Shown here in pieces: positions 11,150-21,202 of a stretch of 64,000 bases of DNA. Source of the DNA: Oopsacas minuta (Eukaryota > Porifera > Hexactinellida > Lyssacinosida > Leucopsacidae); assembly GCA_024704765.1 (NCBI GenBank), contig JAKMXF010000099.1, positions 124,001 to 188,000 on the forward strand. The letters are read 5' to 3'. The notes under the pieces are model-generated. The model worked only from the letters and a program-made list of their open reading frames with translations. It was not told the origin of the DNA and did not search any database. Made by a program: the position numbers and the translations under genes. Numbering within the stretch: position 1 is the stretch's first letter; every line of letters begins with the position of its first letter.

Positions 11150-12660
11150 ACATAGAGTTTACTTGAAAACCATTATGTAATTGTTGGGACAGTGTGATGG
11201 TTTGGTCTTTAGCAAAGTGAATTACCCTGAATCAGGCTTTGTGTGGGCCTAGTGTATTGTCCTTGTCAAGTATGTGTATTAGTCTAGCGGCAACCATTCT
11301 CTCCATGACCTTTTCCAGACATTATGTTAGGCTGACAGGTCGAGACGATTCGAAATTAATTCGAAATGCCCTTCATCACATAGTTGCTGTTTATGCATGA
11401 TTCCAGCTTGAGTTAATGATCTTCAGGAGTCTGTCTCTACCTACACCTGGGAGGTTGGCGATGAGTCGTACTATTTATCTGGCCCACTAGGCTTGTTAAC
11501 CTTGAGTTACTGATGGCTCTTTCTCTATGCTTGTAAAGCCACTGCTTTCCATTCCGTCTACGTTAGGGATTCGTATTTGATTGGCAGTTCTCTTTGAGCA
11601 GGGCCCTGTCTTCTTTGTACCGTTTCAGTGAGTTGATACTTGCGTAATGTGCTACGAATGCATTTACCTTACTGCTGTCAGTTATTCTCTGTTTGTTGTC
11701 TTGTCACATTATATTTCTGGGTTTTCATTGCCTTTTGAACTCAAGTTTACTACTTAAATGAGTTTCCATGTTTTCATACAGTTGCTTCGCAGGTCCATTT
11801 CTCCAATTTGTTTTCTCCATAATCTATGCTTTGTCTCCATTATGGTGTTGTTTAGATTGATAGACAGGTTTTAATTTAATGAAGGTTATGCTTACCTATT
11901 TCCATAAGTGCTGCTATTGCAGTAGGGCCCTCGATCACAATTACCAAGTTACCAAGCACAAATAGTATAGGTCCAAATTATTATTTACAAAATCCCAAAA
12001 CAGGAAATAACTAAAGGTTTACAGGGGAACGGTTTGAAATAACGATTTTACATCAAGTGAATTCTGTATATACAGTTTTACCCAGACCTTTAAGTGATTG
12101 AAAAGATTCGGCCCGATTAATTTCAAAGAATTTCTGGTTGAATTTGTTCGAACTGAGCTCAAATAGATGCCCACGTGCTGTTTGTCTTGTGCACCATTGA
12201 TATCGGTTTGCGTTCTGGCTCAGCTTGTGTATCGGTTGGGGCTTTGGCTCAAGTTTTACTGGACTGATTCCTTGAGTAATCTACCTTGCCCTATATGTTT
12301 GTTTAGTCTAGTCATTGTGCTAATAGCTTTCGCTCCGTTCTCCTTTGTTCTCCCCTCATCATTCACAGTTACCATTGATTATCTACCAGCCACTCTTCCA
12401 TCTGAACGCCTCTTCTGTGTTTTGCGGTATACCAGTCCCATAGCGTGGAATGACAGTTGAGGTCTCCTGCCAGGATGACGTTGTTTCTATATGTCAGTTT
12501 TTCAATTGGTTTTCCATCATTTTGTTTTCTCTTCTGGAACTCCGTAAGAGGATGTATTCATTGCATAGCTCCAAATTTTTCCTTTTTGATAACGCTAGCT
12601 CTATGCCTAACATCTCTATTATACCCTCTACCATCCTTATCTTTTAATTTCTAAACGAAA
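11150..12660 (-). pseudogene. LINE relic with endonuclease and reverse transcriptase segments
   Basis: On the minus strand, 12500-12430 encodes NVILAGDLNCHSTLWDWYT, the G-D-x-N-x-H block of the apurinic-type endonuclease (EN) domain of jockey/I/CR1-type LINEs. Further along, 11360-11230 encodes SRPVSLT, CLEKVMERMVAARLIHILD and LGPHKA.FR, matching RT block 1-2 (RPISLTS..GK.MERM...RL...L......Q.GFR). EN before RT in this order is diagnostic of a non-LTR retrotransposon. Several stop codons lie in both blocks, so the copy is dead. Plus-strand open frames over this interval are antisense shadows. The 5' and 3' limits are approximate. Confidence 0.65.
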
Positions 12661-13992
12661 CAGTTTTATGTATGTGACCAACTCTCCACCTTCCTATGAT
12701 CATCATTTCGTGCTCAGCTCGCGGTCTTTTACTGTACAGTACCCAGGATGTACTGGAAATCTTATCGACTTATTCTCGGTTATTGTATGTATATGATAAA
12801 CCAGATGAAGGTAAACTAGCTTATAATTAGGGGGATAATCTGTCATCTAATTTAACGTATTTCTCTCCATCATTCTATCTTTCTATTCACTGGCAACTTT
12901 ATGCATTTTGACAGAGACACAGGTTACAGTTTAAGAAAATGTACAGTGTTCCCAGTAAATTGACATTGGATAACTCATTATCTGGTACAGTTAATTAATT
13001 AGCCATTAAGTGAAGTTACTAGACTATCTAAAATCCAAATATATCATCAACTTTACAACATAAAACCTTGTCATATTAGCATAATATGCATTTTGACGAT
13101 AAATTTTGCATTTATAGTGATTGTGTTTCTCCTCAAAACAAATGATAACATCATGTATTAGTAATAAATTTGTGAAATATATAAATAAATTTCGAAGGCT
13201 TCAGGGAACGATCTAGCAACTGAAGGCAAATTTTATTCAAGGTTTGGCATTTATCTACGCTATGCAAGGCCTATCCACCAACTAAATTTCCTGTACCATG
13301 GATTAAACGGAGTCCATATATTCATTTAGGGAATTCTATTTGTTAAAGTACAATCAGAATTGTACCCTCTTCAGTATTAAATGTATTAGTGATATTTTAT
13401 AATATACATAATCTACAAAACTTTTGATAACGAAATAAGTCATCTATTTGCTTGCGTTCCAGAGGTATAGTAGTGACCATGGATGACATATTTTGCAAAT
13501 ATTCGTCAATAACTTAACCTCCAATGTCAGGGCTTACTCGTCCTACCAACATATTGTATATACCTAACTTCCCATACCCTGATATTATATTTTGATATGG
13601 CATCTCCAAATTATATTTCGCAGTCATCGATAAAACCATATATGCTAATTTTCAAGATTGCTTCGTAATCGTAAGAGATATAGACATAAGGAAAATTTTT
13701 GAAATCATATGCACAACTATAAGTCAGTACAAGTATACATACTATACACGCCGAATTTGAACGATCAAGGTATACCAAGTCAACCATTTGATAACTGAGC
13801 CACTATGACCCAACCTGTAGTATAGCTGACACAGTACATCTATTAAAGGCGCATATAGATTTCTTAGACCATACAATCGTATGGTCGTTGGTCTATTATT
13901 TGTGCCTTTTTGATACTTGGAATTTATCGGATTTTTATGGGTCAAACCTGAACAGTATTTCTTCTATTCTTCAATATCCATATATGCTTAGC
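12661..13992. other. no gene recognised
   Basis: AT-rich DNA between the LINE relic and RAG1-like element 1. No coding motif, TIR or tandem repeat recognised. Confidence 0.4.
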
Positions 13993-13997
13993 TAGGG

Positions 13998-14009
13998 CAC
14001 AGTGGCTTA
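13998..14009 (+). repeat. element 1 5' terminal inverted repeat, RSS-heptamer-like
   Basis: CACAGTGGCTTA, preceded by the TAGGG target duplication. The first seven bases equal the RSS heptamer. No ACAAAAACC-like nonamer is evident at a 12- or 23-bp spacing. Confidence 0.9.
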
Positions 14010-14710
14010 GTAGTAGAGAATTAAGAAATTTTTTATAGTAATGCTTTCATTCCTTTATGGTTTCTTTGTGTTTCTAAACATTCAAGTAGCATCCATTCCA
14101 ATTTTCGAATCATTTGGTGGCCTATTAGTTATGTAAATTTGAATCGAAACTTTGTGGTTTTTGATGTTGAAATTATCGTTTCGGAGAATTCAAAATATAA
14201 AAGATTTTCACAAAGATTCTGATTCTTTATAGAATGTATTAGCGATCTATTGTTTCATCTATTCTAGACAATTTTGCATGCTGATTTCTAATTTTGTATC
14301 AGATATATTCTAAACTGTGTACTTTTCATGTGAAGGGTTGTTGTACTCAGGGTAAAAATGAATCCCATTTTCCATCGATAAAATTTTGAAAGTGTCTGAC
14401 AAAAAAAGTCAAGGAACGTCAAAGCGAAAATAATACCAGTTGTTGTTTACAATTTATGCGATGTTATATGAAGATGACAGGCCCCGAAACAATGCGCAAC
14501 TTTGATTTTTTGGTCACATTCCATTGTCTGTAATCGTTGCTATGGAAATTCCTAAAGTGATATCTGCAACTATGTAATTGAATACCCGTCTAATCCTAAT
14601 TCTTCTTGGAAATTACTGCACAAAATTAAACATATAACGTGTATATATACGTGTACTTATGTTTTCAATCATACACCCTTATTTTCTCATAGATAGTTTA
14701 CCCGTGATCA

Positions 14711-16882
14711 ATGGCCGAACCAATTACTCCGATGACTTCCCCCGAATCCCGTCTCGATTTAGCGAGAATCCTGAATTCAAATAGCAATTGCGTCCAAACA
14801 ACTCTCTGTCATCTTAGCGATCTCCATGGATTAGACGATGCCAAGCAGCCTAAACTTGAATTGATTCTACGTAGAATACGAGATATGATTAGAACTTCAA
14901 AAAAATCACTTTAATCTTTGCATGGAGATTGGTGGCATTCTGAAATTTGCTCAGAATTATTTATAGCTTCACAAGCCCCCCAAAAAACTAAGTCGGTGCG
15001 CCAAAAGGAAGAACTTATCAATCTTTCATTGCAACATCAGCCTTTCCCGATCTCTAGTGTCCTTGAGTCTATCAGATCCATTTCGGTAATCGAAAAAACT
15101 TCTGAAATTACAATTGCAGCTCTTGCTTTGCAATTGTTGTGCAATGAAGAAGACAATCGAGAAGTTGCAAGGGTATCTAAATCAATTGTGTAGGGAAAAT
15201 TCTCTGGTCAATTCGGGCGTGCATCTAAAAGCAAAGAATTGGATGTGGACAAGGCATTATTTCTTTTGGATCTACTAGAGATTGGCAAGAGGAAGTATAC
15301 TCTACTACGACAACTTTTGTTATCAAATGAAATTCACTTTCCTACATATCAGAGAGTGGCCGATCATAGAAATAATTTAGTACTACGAAGTATGATTCAA
15401 CTATACCCGAATCCTACAGCCCCAGTTGGTGTGTGTGTGCCATACGCTCAATTTGTCTACCATACATTTTGTAGAATTATGTCCACTCTACCGTCCCCTT
15501 CAAATGAGGATTTTCCTCTTCGATTTCAGATTGCTGATGGCTTAGATGGATCTAGAAAGCATACCGTATATAATCAACTAAATACGAATACGTCTACCAA
15601 ATCATTCATCTTATTTTGCTTCAAAGCAATACACATTGTCAATTCTAGTGGAAAGGAACTTTGGAAAAACAACTGCCCGAATTCTCCATTCTCCCAACGT
15701 CCAATTTTCCTTCTTGCTGCCACAGAAAATCATGACAATATTCACCAATTTATGAAAGATATCATCAATCCCGAAACTGATCAAATGAAGGACCAAGGTT
15801 TCTATTTTGCCGATGATAAACATATATTTGTCGATGTTGTCCGATCAATGCTTGATGGTAAAATGGCAAGTATTCTCTCAGGAGCAGGAGGTGCGAGTTG
15901 CCAACTATGTACTGCAACGCAGAAAGAACTAAAAGATCGTGATTTAATTTTGCAAGGCTATCCCATCAATAGAAACATTTCAGACGCAATTCAATTATTT
16001 GGAGAACTGGAAGACATTGATGCTTTCTTTTCATTACCAACAAATCAAAGATTTAACCTGACTCACCAACCATTATCAACAATAGATATTCTACCTGCTT
16101 CTCCCTTACATCCCTATACGTGCATTTTTAGATGGTTTAATTTACTTGTGTACCACCTGAATTGTAACAAGCTCACATGGTCACCATCATCAAAAGAAAT
16201 TAAAGACTCCATGGTGGATGTGCGAACCATAGTTCAAGAAGTAACAGGTCTAAGAATTGACCAACCAGACCCCAAAGGAGGTACTACTTCCACTGGTGGT
16301 GTGGCTCGAAGAGCTTTTTCAAATGACTCCAAGTTTATTGAATGCGCAATGTCTTTGGTTAAGATTGATCATAGGGACTCACTTTGTAAATTGCACACAC
16401 AATTATCTGTCATTCTGAGAATCATAAATTCAGACAGAAAAATCAATACAGAAAAATTGGGTAACCTTTGTACAGACACCTATCTCCTTATTCTTCAATC
16501 CTTTCCCTGGGTGAACATTACACCGACTTTACATAAATTACTAGCCCATTCTGAAGAAATACTGAGAGAGATGAACTTTGGGTATGGATTGAAATGCTTT
16601 AGCGAAGAAGGATCCGAAGCCTGCAACAAATTAATCAGGAAATATATGGAACATCTAGCAAGGAAAACTTCCTTCAAGGATAATGTCATTGATATATTTG
16701 TCAGACTCTCATCTGAAAGCGATCCTGTGTTAATGAAATATCGATCGACAGTGGTGTGCGAAAAGTGCGGAGAACACGGTCATACCCGAAGAGCTAAGTG
16801 CTGTAGAGACAATGCAACAGATTTATTAGAATCATCTATTGATAATATCGTCAAGGGCCTTATTATTGATACGATATTGTAA
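14711..16882 (+). pseudogene. RAG1-like transposase, one frame with two stop codons
   Basis: One continuous frame of 723 codons broken only by TAA at 14912-14914 and TAG at 15191-15193; from 15239 it is open for 547 codons. Numbered from 15239, D100 lies in ADGLDG (RAG1 D600 position, CDGMGD). D206 lies in MLDGKM (RAG1 D708 position, YDEKL), and C221-x2-C224 lies in CQLCTATQKE (RAG1 CTLCDATR). TGGVARRAF is at 352-360 (RAG1 NGNFARKLM), LHKLLAH at 431 (RAG1 FHKTLAH) and E460 in SEEGSEACNK (RAG1 SEGNESGNK). A C-terminal knuckle CEKCGEHGHTRRAKC follows. The predicted role is DDE cleavage and joining at the CACAGTG ends in the nucleus. There is no RING or other RAG1 N-terminal domain; the length is nearer Transib or the RAG1 core. 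The start is chosen because similarity to element 2 begins just downstream (SRL.LARIL). Transib-like DGK and SDPVL features are also present, so I place it in the RAG1/Transib family, RAG1-like side. Confidence 0.9.
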
Positions 16883-17057
16883 CAACGTAGTTTGCTGAAT
16901 GTTAGTGAATAAATAATACAATAAAACATCCCTTAATATAAGTGCTTATTGTTTTTATCCAGAAATTGCTAGAATTGATATATATATTAGCAAAAAAGAT
17001 ATGAATAAATTCTAAAAACGCATTTAGAAGTATGAAGTACAAAAGCAAAATTGTGTA

Positions 17058-17222
17058 TGACGTCATTTCATAAAAATTATGAATAATTTTGTATTTCTAA
17101 CAGTTATAATTGCTTCCATGGATATGATATATTATACCCAAATAATACAATTTATAGGGCTAACATTGTTATACAATCAGATATTAAAGAAAAACAAAAT
17201 TCAGCATAAAGCTATGACGTCA
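17058..17222. promoter_or_regulatory. paired TGACGTCA sites in element 1 3' region
   Basis: TGACGTCA, the palindromic CRE/ATF-type octamer, occurs at 17058-17065 and 17215-17222, each preceded by TA. The inner edge of the second lies 148 bp from the element end at 17370. Element 2 has the same pair at the same distances, so the arrangement is conserved. DNA around the two sites is loosely alike, suggesting a roughly 157-bp subterminal duplication. Function (transposase binding or host factor site) is inferred only. Confidence 0.6.
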
Positions 17223-17358
17223 GAACATGATATATAGAAACCTTATAAAAATTTTGAATGCACCAAATGATTCCTAGCATATGATAACCTATATGCTAAT
17301 AATACATTACATATGTCTATTTCAAATGAAAATACCCATTCTTTACTAACTCCCATTT

Positions 17359-17370
17359 TAAGCCACTGTG
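17359..17370 (-). repeat. element 1 3' terminal inverted repeat, RSS-heptamer-like
   Basis: Reads CACAGTGGCTTA on the minus strand, identical over 12 bp to the 5' end, and is followed by TAGGG. About 80 bp inward, including AGTTAGTAAAGAAT, resemble the 3' end of element 2. Confidence 0.9.
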
Positions 17371-17375
17371 TAGGG

Positions 17376-17917
17376 GGCTGCTAGGGTTGCCGACAAGCCC
17401 AGGACAATGTTCAGCAACTCCACTAGCAACTACTGGATTCCTGAGTTTTCTAGCAATAAATGTAATATTTGGGGTGTATCCAAACTGATACATCATGCCT
17501 GGAGCACCCGCAGACATACGCACTATAAGCAAGTGCGTATAATAAATTTTGCTGAGTTTTTTCATTAATTAATTTCATTACACACCTATCAAGGTTGAAT
17601 ATAACATTTTTAACAGGTGTTAAAATTTACTACAATTATAGCATTTAAGTATGCATATGTAGCATATATTGGTATTCAGGAGCTGTTCCTCTCTACTTTT
17701 AGAACTTTTATATCTACGGCGAAACTACTCTCTTGAAAGCATGTTGAACAAATTTCTTTTATGACAGCGACATTTGGTGGCACAATCAAAGGGGATGCCA
17801 TAACTGGCGGGCACCAGGGTGGCACAAATCATCCCTAGTGAGGCACAACAATTCTTTGAGATGCAGACTACCAATTTAGTGGTACTGAAAATGGGATAGC
17901 ATGTTCTTTAAGCTAAT
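17376..17917. other. spacer between the two RAG1-like elements
   Basis: 542 bp between the two target duplications, so the two elements are closely spaced with 3' ends facing. No gene recognised. A minus-strand open frame (17317-17565) crosses the element 1 boundary and has no recognisable domain. Confidence 0.5.
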
Positions 17918-17922
17918 TATTA

Positions 17923-17934
17923 CACAGTGGTTTA
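17923..17934 (+). repeat. element 2 3' terminal inverted repeat, RSS-heptamer-like
   Basis: CACAGTGGTTTA preceded by TATTA. This is the 3' end relative to the gene. Confidence 0.9.
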
Positions 17935-18069
17935 TAGGGCAGTTAGTAAAGAATAGCTATTATGGTGTGAGGTAGCCATATGAAATGTATTATTTACATA
18001 TAGATCCTTATATATAAGGAACCAGTACATCTTATCATAACAAGTATATGGCCTAAAATTTCCAAGTTA

Positions 18070-18237
18070 TGACGTCATTAATATATGTGTGAAATTTTCA
18101 ATTTTCTTCAATAAATACATTTTACTCGACTTTATCGCCATGAAATCTATTAATTACATATGGGTTATCCGTATTTGGCAATCATCTTGAACTTAAAATT
18201 TTGTTGTAGGGCTTGTATTTATAGAGTTATGACGTCA
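18070..18237. promoter_or_regulatory. paired TGACGTCA sites in element 2 3' region
   Basis: TGACGTCA at 18070-18077 and 18230-18237, each in TATGACGTCA context. The outer site starts 147 bp from the element end (148 bp in element 1) and the pair is 160 bp apart (157 in element 1). Confidence 0.6.
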
Positions 18238-18296
18238 AACTTATGATGGAATTTATCTTATTGATTACAAAATATACATTATATTCATACTTAAGT

Positions 18297-20585
18297 TCAT
18301 GATAGGCAATCTGTATTGGAAGTTAAAGTCGTGAATAAAGTCTGTACACTAGTTTTCGGATTGTTCATAGTATTGCAGCATTTAGATCTCGTTGTGTGTC
18401 CAGATTGACCACATCGTTCACAAGTCAAAATTCTTCGATAGTTTATTAAGGTTGGATCACTTTGAGAGGTTAATCTGACGAAGATATGCATAATAGGTCT
18501 CAAAACTGACTTTACGAGCTAAATTCTCCCGATATTTTCTAACTAATTTGTTGCATGATTCTGTGCCTTCTTCTGAAAATGCCTTTAAGCCATAGCTAGA
18601 ATTCGACTCACGTATTAACTCCTCGGATGGGCCAAGAGCTTGTGCAGGGTTGGAGCCATGCTGGCCCAGGGGAAAGAATCTACGATGACAAGGTAGGTAT
18701 CCTTGCACAATATCCCCAATTCCGAAGTGTTAACCTTGTGACTTGAATTGAAAACCCGAAGAATGGCTGAAACCTAAGTATGTATCTTTGATAAGATTGG
18801 GCGATATTATATTGCTACAGTTGATAGAATGGATTCAAGGTATTCAGTTTCATCAAAAAGGGCTCTTCTAGCAATATTCCCTGTTGAGGTGGTTCCACCG
18901 CTAGAATTAGGCTGGTCAACCTTTAATCCTGTCTTCTCCTGAATAAATGTCTGGAGGAATTTCATTGACTCCTTGATAACTAGTGAAGTTGGGGACCAGG
19001 TAAACTTTTCGATGCGAAGATGATATACCAGCAAATTGAACCACCTAAAATTGGTGTAATTATGTGAAGATAAATTCTTAATGATTAATGGAGTACTTAC
19101 CTAAATACGCCTGTGTATGAATGAAGTGGAGATGCTGGATGTATGTCAATCTCTGAAATTGGTTGATGAGTTAAATTGAAGCGTTCATTAGTCGAAAGAG
19201 CAAAGAACGACTCAATGTCATCAATGTGCGAAAATAACTCGATTGCATCTGTGATATTTCTGTTGATGGGAAACCCTTCAAGAACTAAATTCGGTCCTTC
19301 AATTCTTTATGTGTGGAAGTGCACATCTGACAACTGGCTCCTCCAGCTCCAGAGAATGGCTGCCATCTTCTCATCAAACATTGAGCGGATAATATCGACA
19401 TTGACAACACCATTTTCTAAAGGAATCCCATTTGCAACATCGCTGTATCGGGATTAATCATAGTTTCCATGAAGGAATGAATATTTTCTTCGCATTTTGT
19501 CGCAGCGCAGAGAAAAATAGGTATCTGAGAGAAGGATGAATTAGGGGATTTATTCTGCCAAACAATCCTGTTTGTTACAGTGTGGATGGAGATGGGCTTG
19601 AAACAAAACAGAATGAAGTTTTTGGTGAAAGTATTAGTTGTCTGCTGGTTGTAGATAGTGTGACAACCAGAACCATCTAAGCCATCTGCGATTTTAAATG
19701 TGAGTGGGAATTCTTCACTTGTGGGGCGATCTACCATTGACAATATTCTTTCCAGGGTTTTCTGAACTTGAAGACAATATGGCGCATATATACCTATTGG
19801 TTTAGCTGGATTAGGATATAAAGTTATACTGGATCGCGAAATCATGACATCTCTCAGAATAGCTAACTTGCTGTAAGATGGGTGATATATATTGTATGGT
19901 AGAAGTGTTTGACGTAGTTGAGTGCATTTTCGTCTGCCCACTTCAAGTAAATCCAGCAGGAATAAGGCTTTATCAATTGGAACATGCTTGTTACTGAGGT
20001 TACAGAATCCTCCACTGACAATAATCTCTTTGGCTACGGTAGCAACCTGATGATTATTCTCCTCATTTGCCAATAGTTGTAATGAGAGTGTTGCAATGCT
20101 TATTTCTGTAGTATTCTCAATAACTGAGAGTGACTTAATGCATTCTAGCAGGCTTGACAATGAGTACGTTGTTGTTGCAGAGAGAGATCATTAAGATGCT
20201 TCCTATGACTCACTGAATGAATGGGAACCTCACCATCATCAGAAGACGAATCTAGTAAATCAGAACTACGATTTTTCTTTAACTCAGGTTTCATGGAAAT
20301 GTTAGGATGCTACCAATCTCCTTCTAAACAATCTAAAGATATCTTCACCTTCTTGAATCTGTCCCAAATTCTTAACAGCAACGTTTCCAAGAGTTTCGTA
20401 TTATCAGAGCCTATTTCAAAGTATTCTTTGAAATATTTTGTCGTTTTCAAGACACAATTATTATTGTCTTTCAGGATTCTTGCCAATTCGAGGCGGGACT
20501 TTGGGAAAGTTAACTTTCTGTCATTGTTTTCAAGAAATTCCGAAAAATATGTTGTATTATTCAATAGATTATATATATAAGTCAC
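18297..20585 (-). pseudogene. RAG1-like transposase, broken, with one intron
   Basis: Minus-strand fragments align in order with element 1. The N-terminus is SRLELARIL; next come DKALFLLDLLEVGRRK and ADGLDGSGCHT with the D600-like Asp. MFDEKMA keeps the D708-like Asp, here followed by E-K as in vertebrate RAG1 (DEKL). GGTTSTGNIARRALF, FSEEGTESCNK with the C-terminal Glu, and CERCGQSGHTTRSKC follow. Damage includes a TAG replacing a Trp after EGD, frameshifts near 20170 and in the C-x2-C block (around 19330), stops near 18750-18790, a one-base loss in the LAH..EE block, and a frameshift near 18480. A canonical 56-bp intron lies at 19045-19100. The N-terminal boundary is approximate. It was once the same kind of DDE transposase as in element 1. 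Confidence 0.88.
19045..19100 (-). other. 56-bp spliceosomal intron in element 2
   Basis: On the minus strand the exon ends TATTTAG, then GTAAGTACTCC...CCAATTTTAG, then GTGGTTCAATTT. Removing it gives VF-R-WFNLLVYHL, matching element 1 CIF-R-WFNLLVYHL, which is uninterrupted at 16110-16160. It is a phase 2 intron within the Arg codon. The length is not a multiple of 3, so the frame needs splicing. Confidence 0.85.
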
Positions 20586-21185
20586 TATAATAAATTTTAA
20601 GAACGAAATTCAATATTATTTCATTCCATTATCACAGTATGCTACAATGGGATTTTCCTAGCAACGAAAAGTTGTAATGGAATGTCATTGAAAATTATAG
20701 GTTACGCAATGTTTCGGGTCTTGTGGTTTTAGATTATGTTTTTGGGAATCGTAATACATACATCCGATTCATTTTGCGCTGGTGCTTTGTGTTGTTTATT
20801 TTTCCTGACACTTTAAGTATTCCTCTTTGTAAAAATTCTGTACGGATTTTACTAGATCTTAGAAATATTATGTGCACGAAATATATACAAGATACAGTCA
20901 TGGAAACAAGATAATTAGATTTAGCATAGTCGAAATATATAAAGTATGCCAGATTAGTAACATTCGATTATGTAATTGCTTTTACAGGTTGATTTGAAAT
21001 TGTGGCTAAATTTAGAAATCATGAAGCCGCACTTTTGACTATAACTATTTCGCATCTTTGATGAATAAAGTATATAGCTTCTGGGCTCTCAATCGCTTAG
21101 ATAATTCAATTGAGAATCATTTAAACAATATAAAATGAAATAAACCATCAAATACGGAATCAATTTTTTGTCTAGTCTTTGCTTC

Positions 21186-21197
21186 TAAACCACTGTG
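21186..21197 (-). repeat. element 2 5' terminal inverted repeat, RSS-heptamer-like
   Basis: Reads CACAGTGGTTTA on the minus strand and is followed by TATTA. Confidence 0.9.
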
Positions 21198-21202
21198 TAT
21201 TA

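Larger units (their letters stand above)
13998..17370 (+). mobile_element. RAG1-like transposon, element 1
   Basis: A 3373-bp element whose two ends both read CACAGTGGCTTA inward (13998-14009; 17359-17370 on the minus strand). It is flanked by a perfect 5-bp duplication TAGGG (13993-13997 and 17371-17375). CACAGTG is the consensus vertebrate RSS heptamer, and Transib ends (CACWATG-type) and RAG transposition share the 5-bp duplication. It contains one plus-strand RAG1-like gene (14711-16882) and no second gene. The 3' subterminal region has two TGACGTCA palindromes at positions matching element 2. Internal similarity to element 2 extends to both non-coding flanks, for example CCCGAAACA.TGCG about 480 bp inside each 5' end. 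Class, boundaries and orientation are clear; mobility today is unlikely because the gene has two stops. Confidence 0.92.
17923..21197 (-). mobile_element. RAG1-like transposon, element 2
   Basis: A 3275-bp element with both ends reading CACAGTGGTTTA inward (17923-17934; 21186-21197 on the minus strand) and a perfect 5-bp duplication TATTA (17918-17922 and 21198-21202). The gene runs on the minus strand, so the element is tail-to-tail with element 1. The TIR differs from element 1 at one base (GTTTA against GCTTA) but agrees within the element, and proteins of the two copies are clearly diverged. They are therefore separate insertions of related lineages rather than a recent duplication. Two TGACGTCA sites lie near the 3' end. 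The gene is broken. Confidence 0.92.

Noticed and set aside
12167-12654. Plus-strand hydrophobic open frames as membrane proteins
   Set aside because: Antisense to the LINE endonuclease and downstream region; the hydrophobicity comes from pyrimidine-rich antisense sequence.
14912-15193. Stop codons in the RAG1-like frame as reassigned codons or introns
   Set aside because: Other genes in the window use TAA and TAG as normal stops, there are no splice signals around these codons, and similarity to element 2 runs straight through.
17317-17565. Minus-strand open frame as a gene
   Set aside because: It crosses the element 1 boundary and its target duplication, with no recognisable domain.
20221-20580. 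Plus-strand 119-codon open frame
   Set aside because: Antisense shadow of the N-terminus of RAG1-like element 2.
21163-21171. ACAAAAAAT (minus strand) as an RSS nonamer next to the heptamer at 21191-21197
   Set aside because: The spacing is 19 bp rather than 12 or 23, it matches only partly, and no other end of the two elements has an equivalent.
13998-21197. A RAG2-like (kelch) partner gene in either element
   Set aside because: No second coding frame or kelch repeat motif is visible on either strand within the element boundaries.
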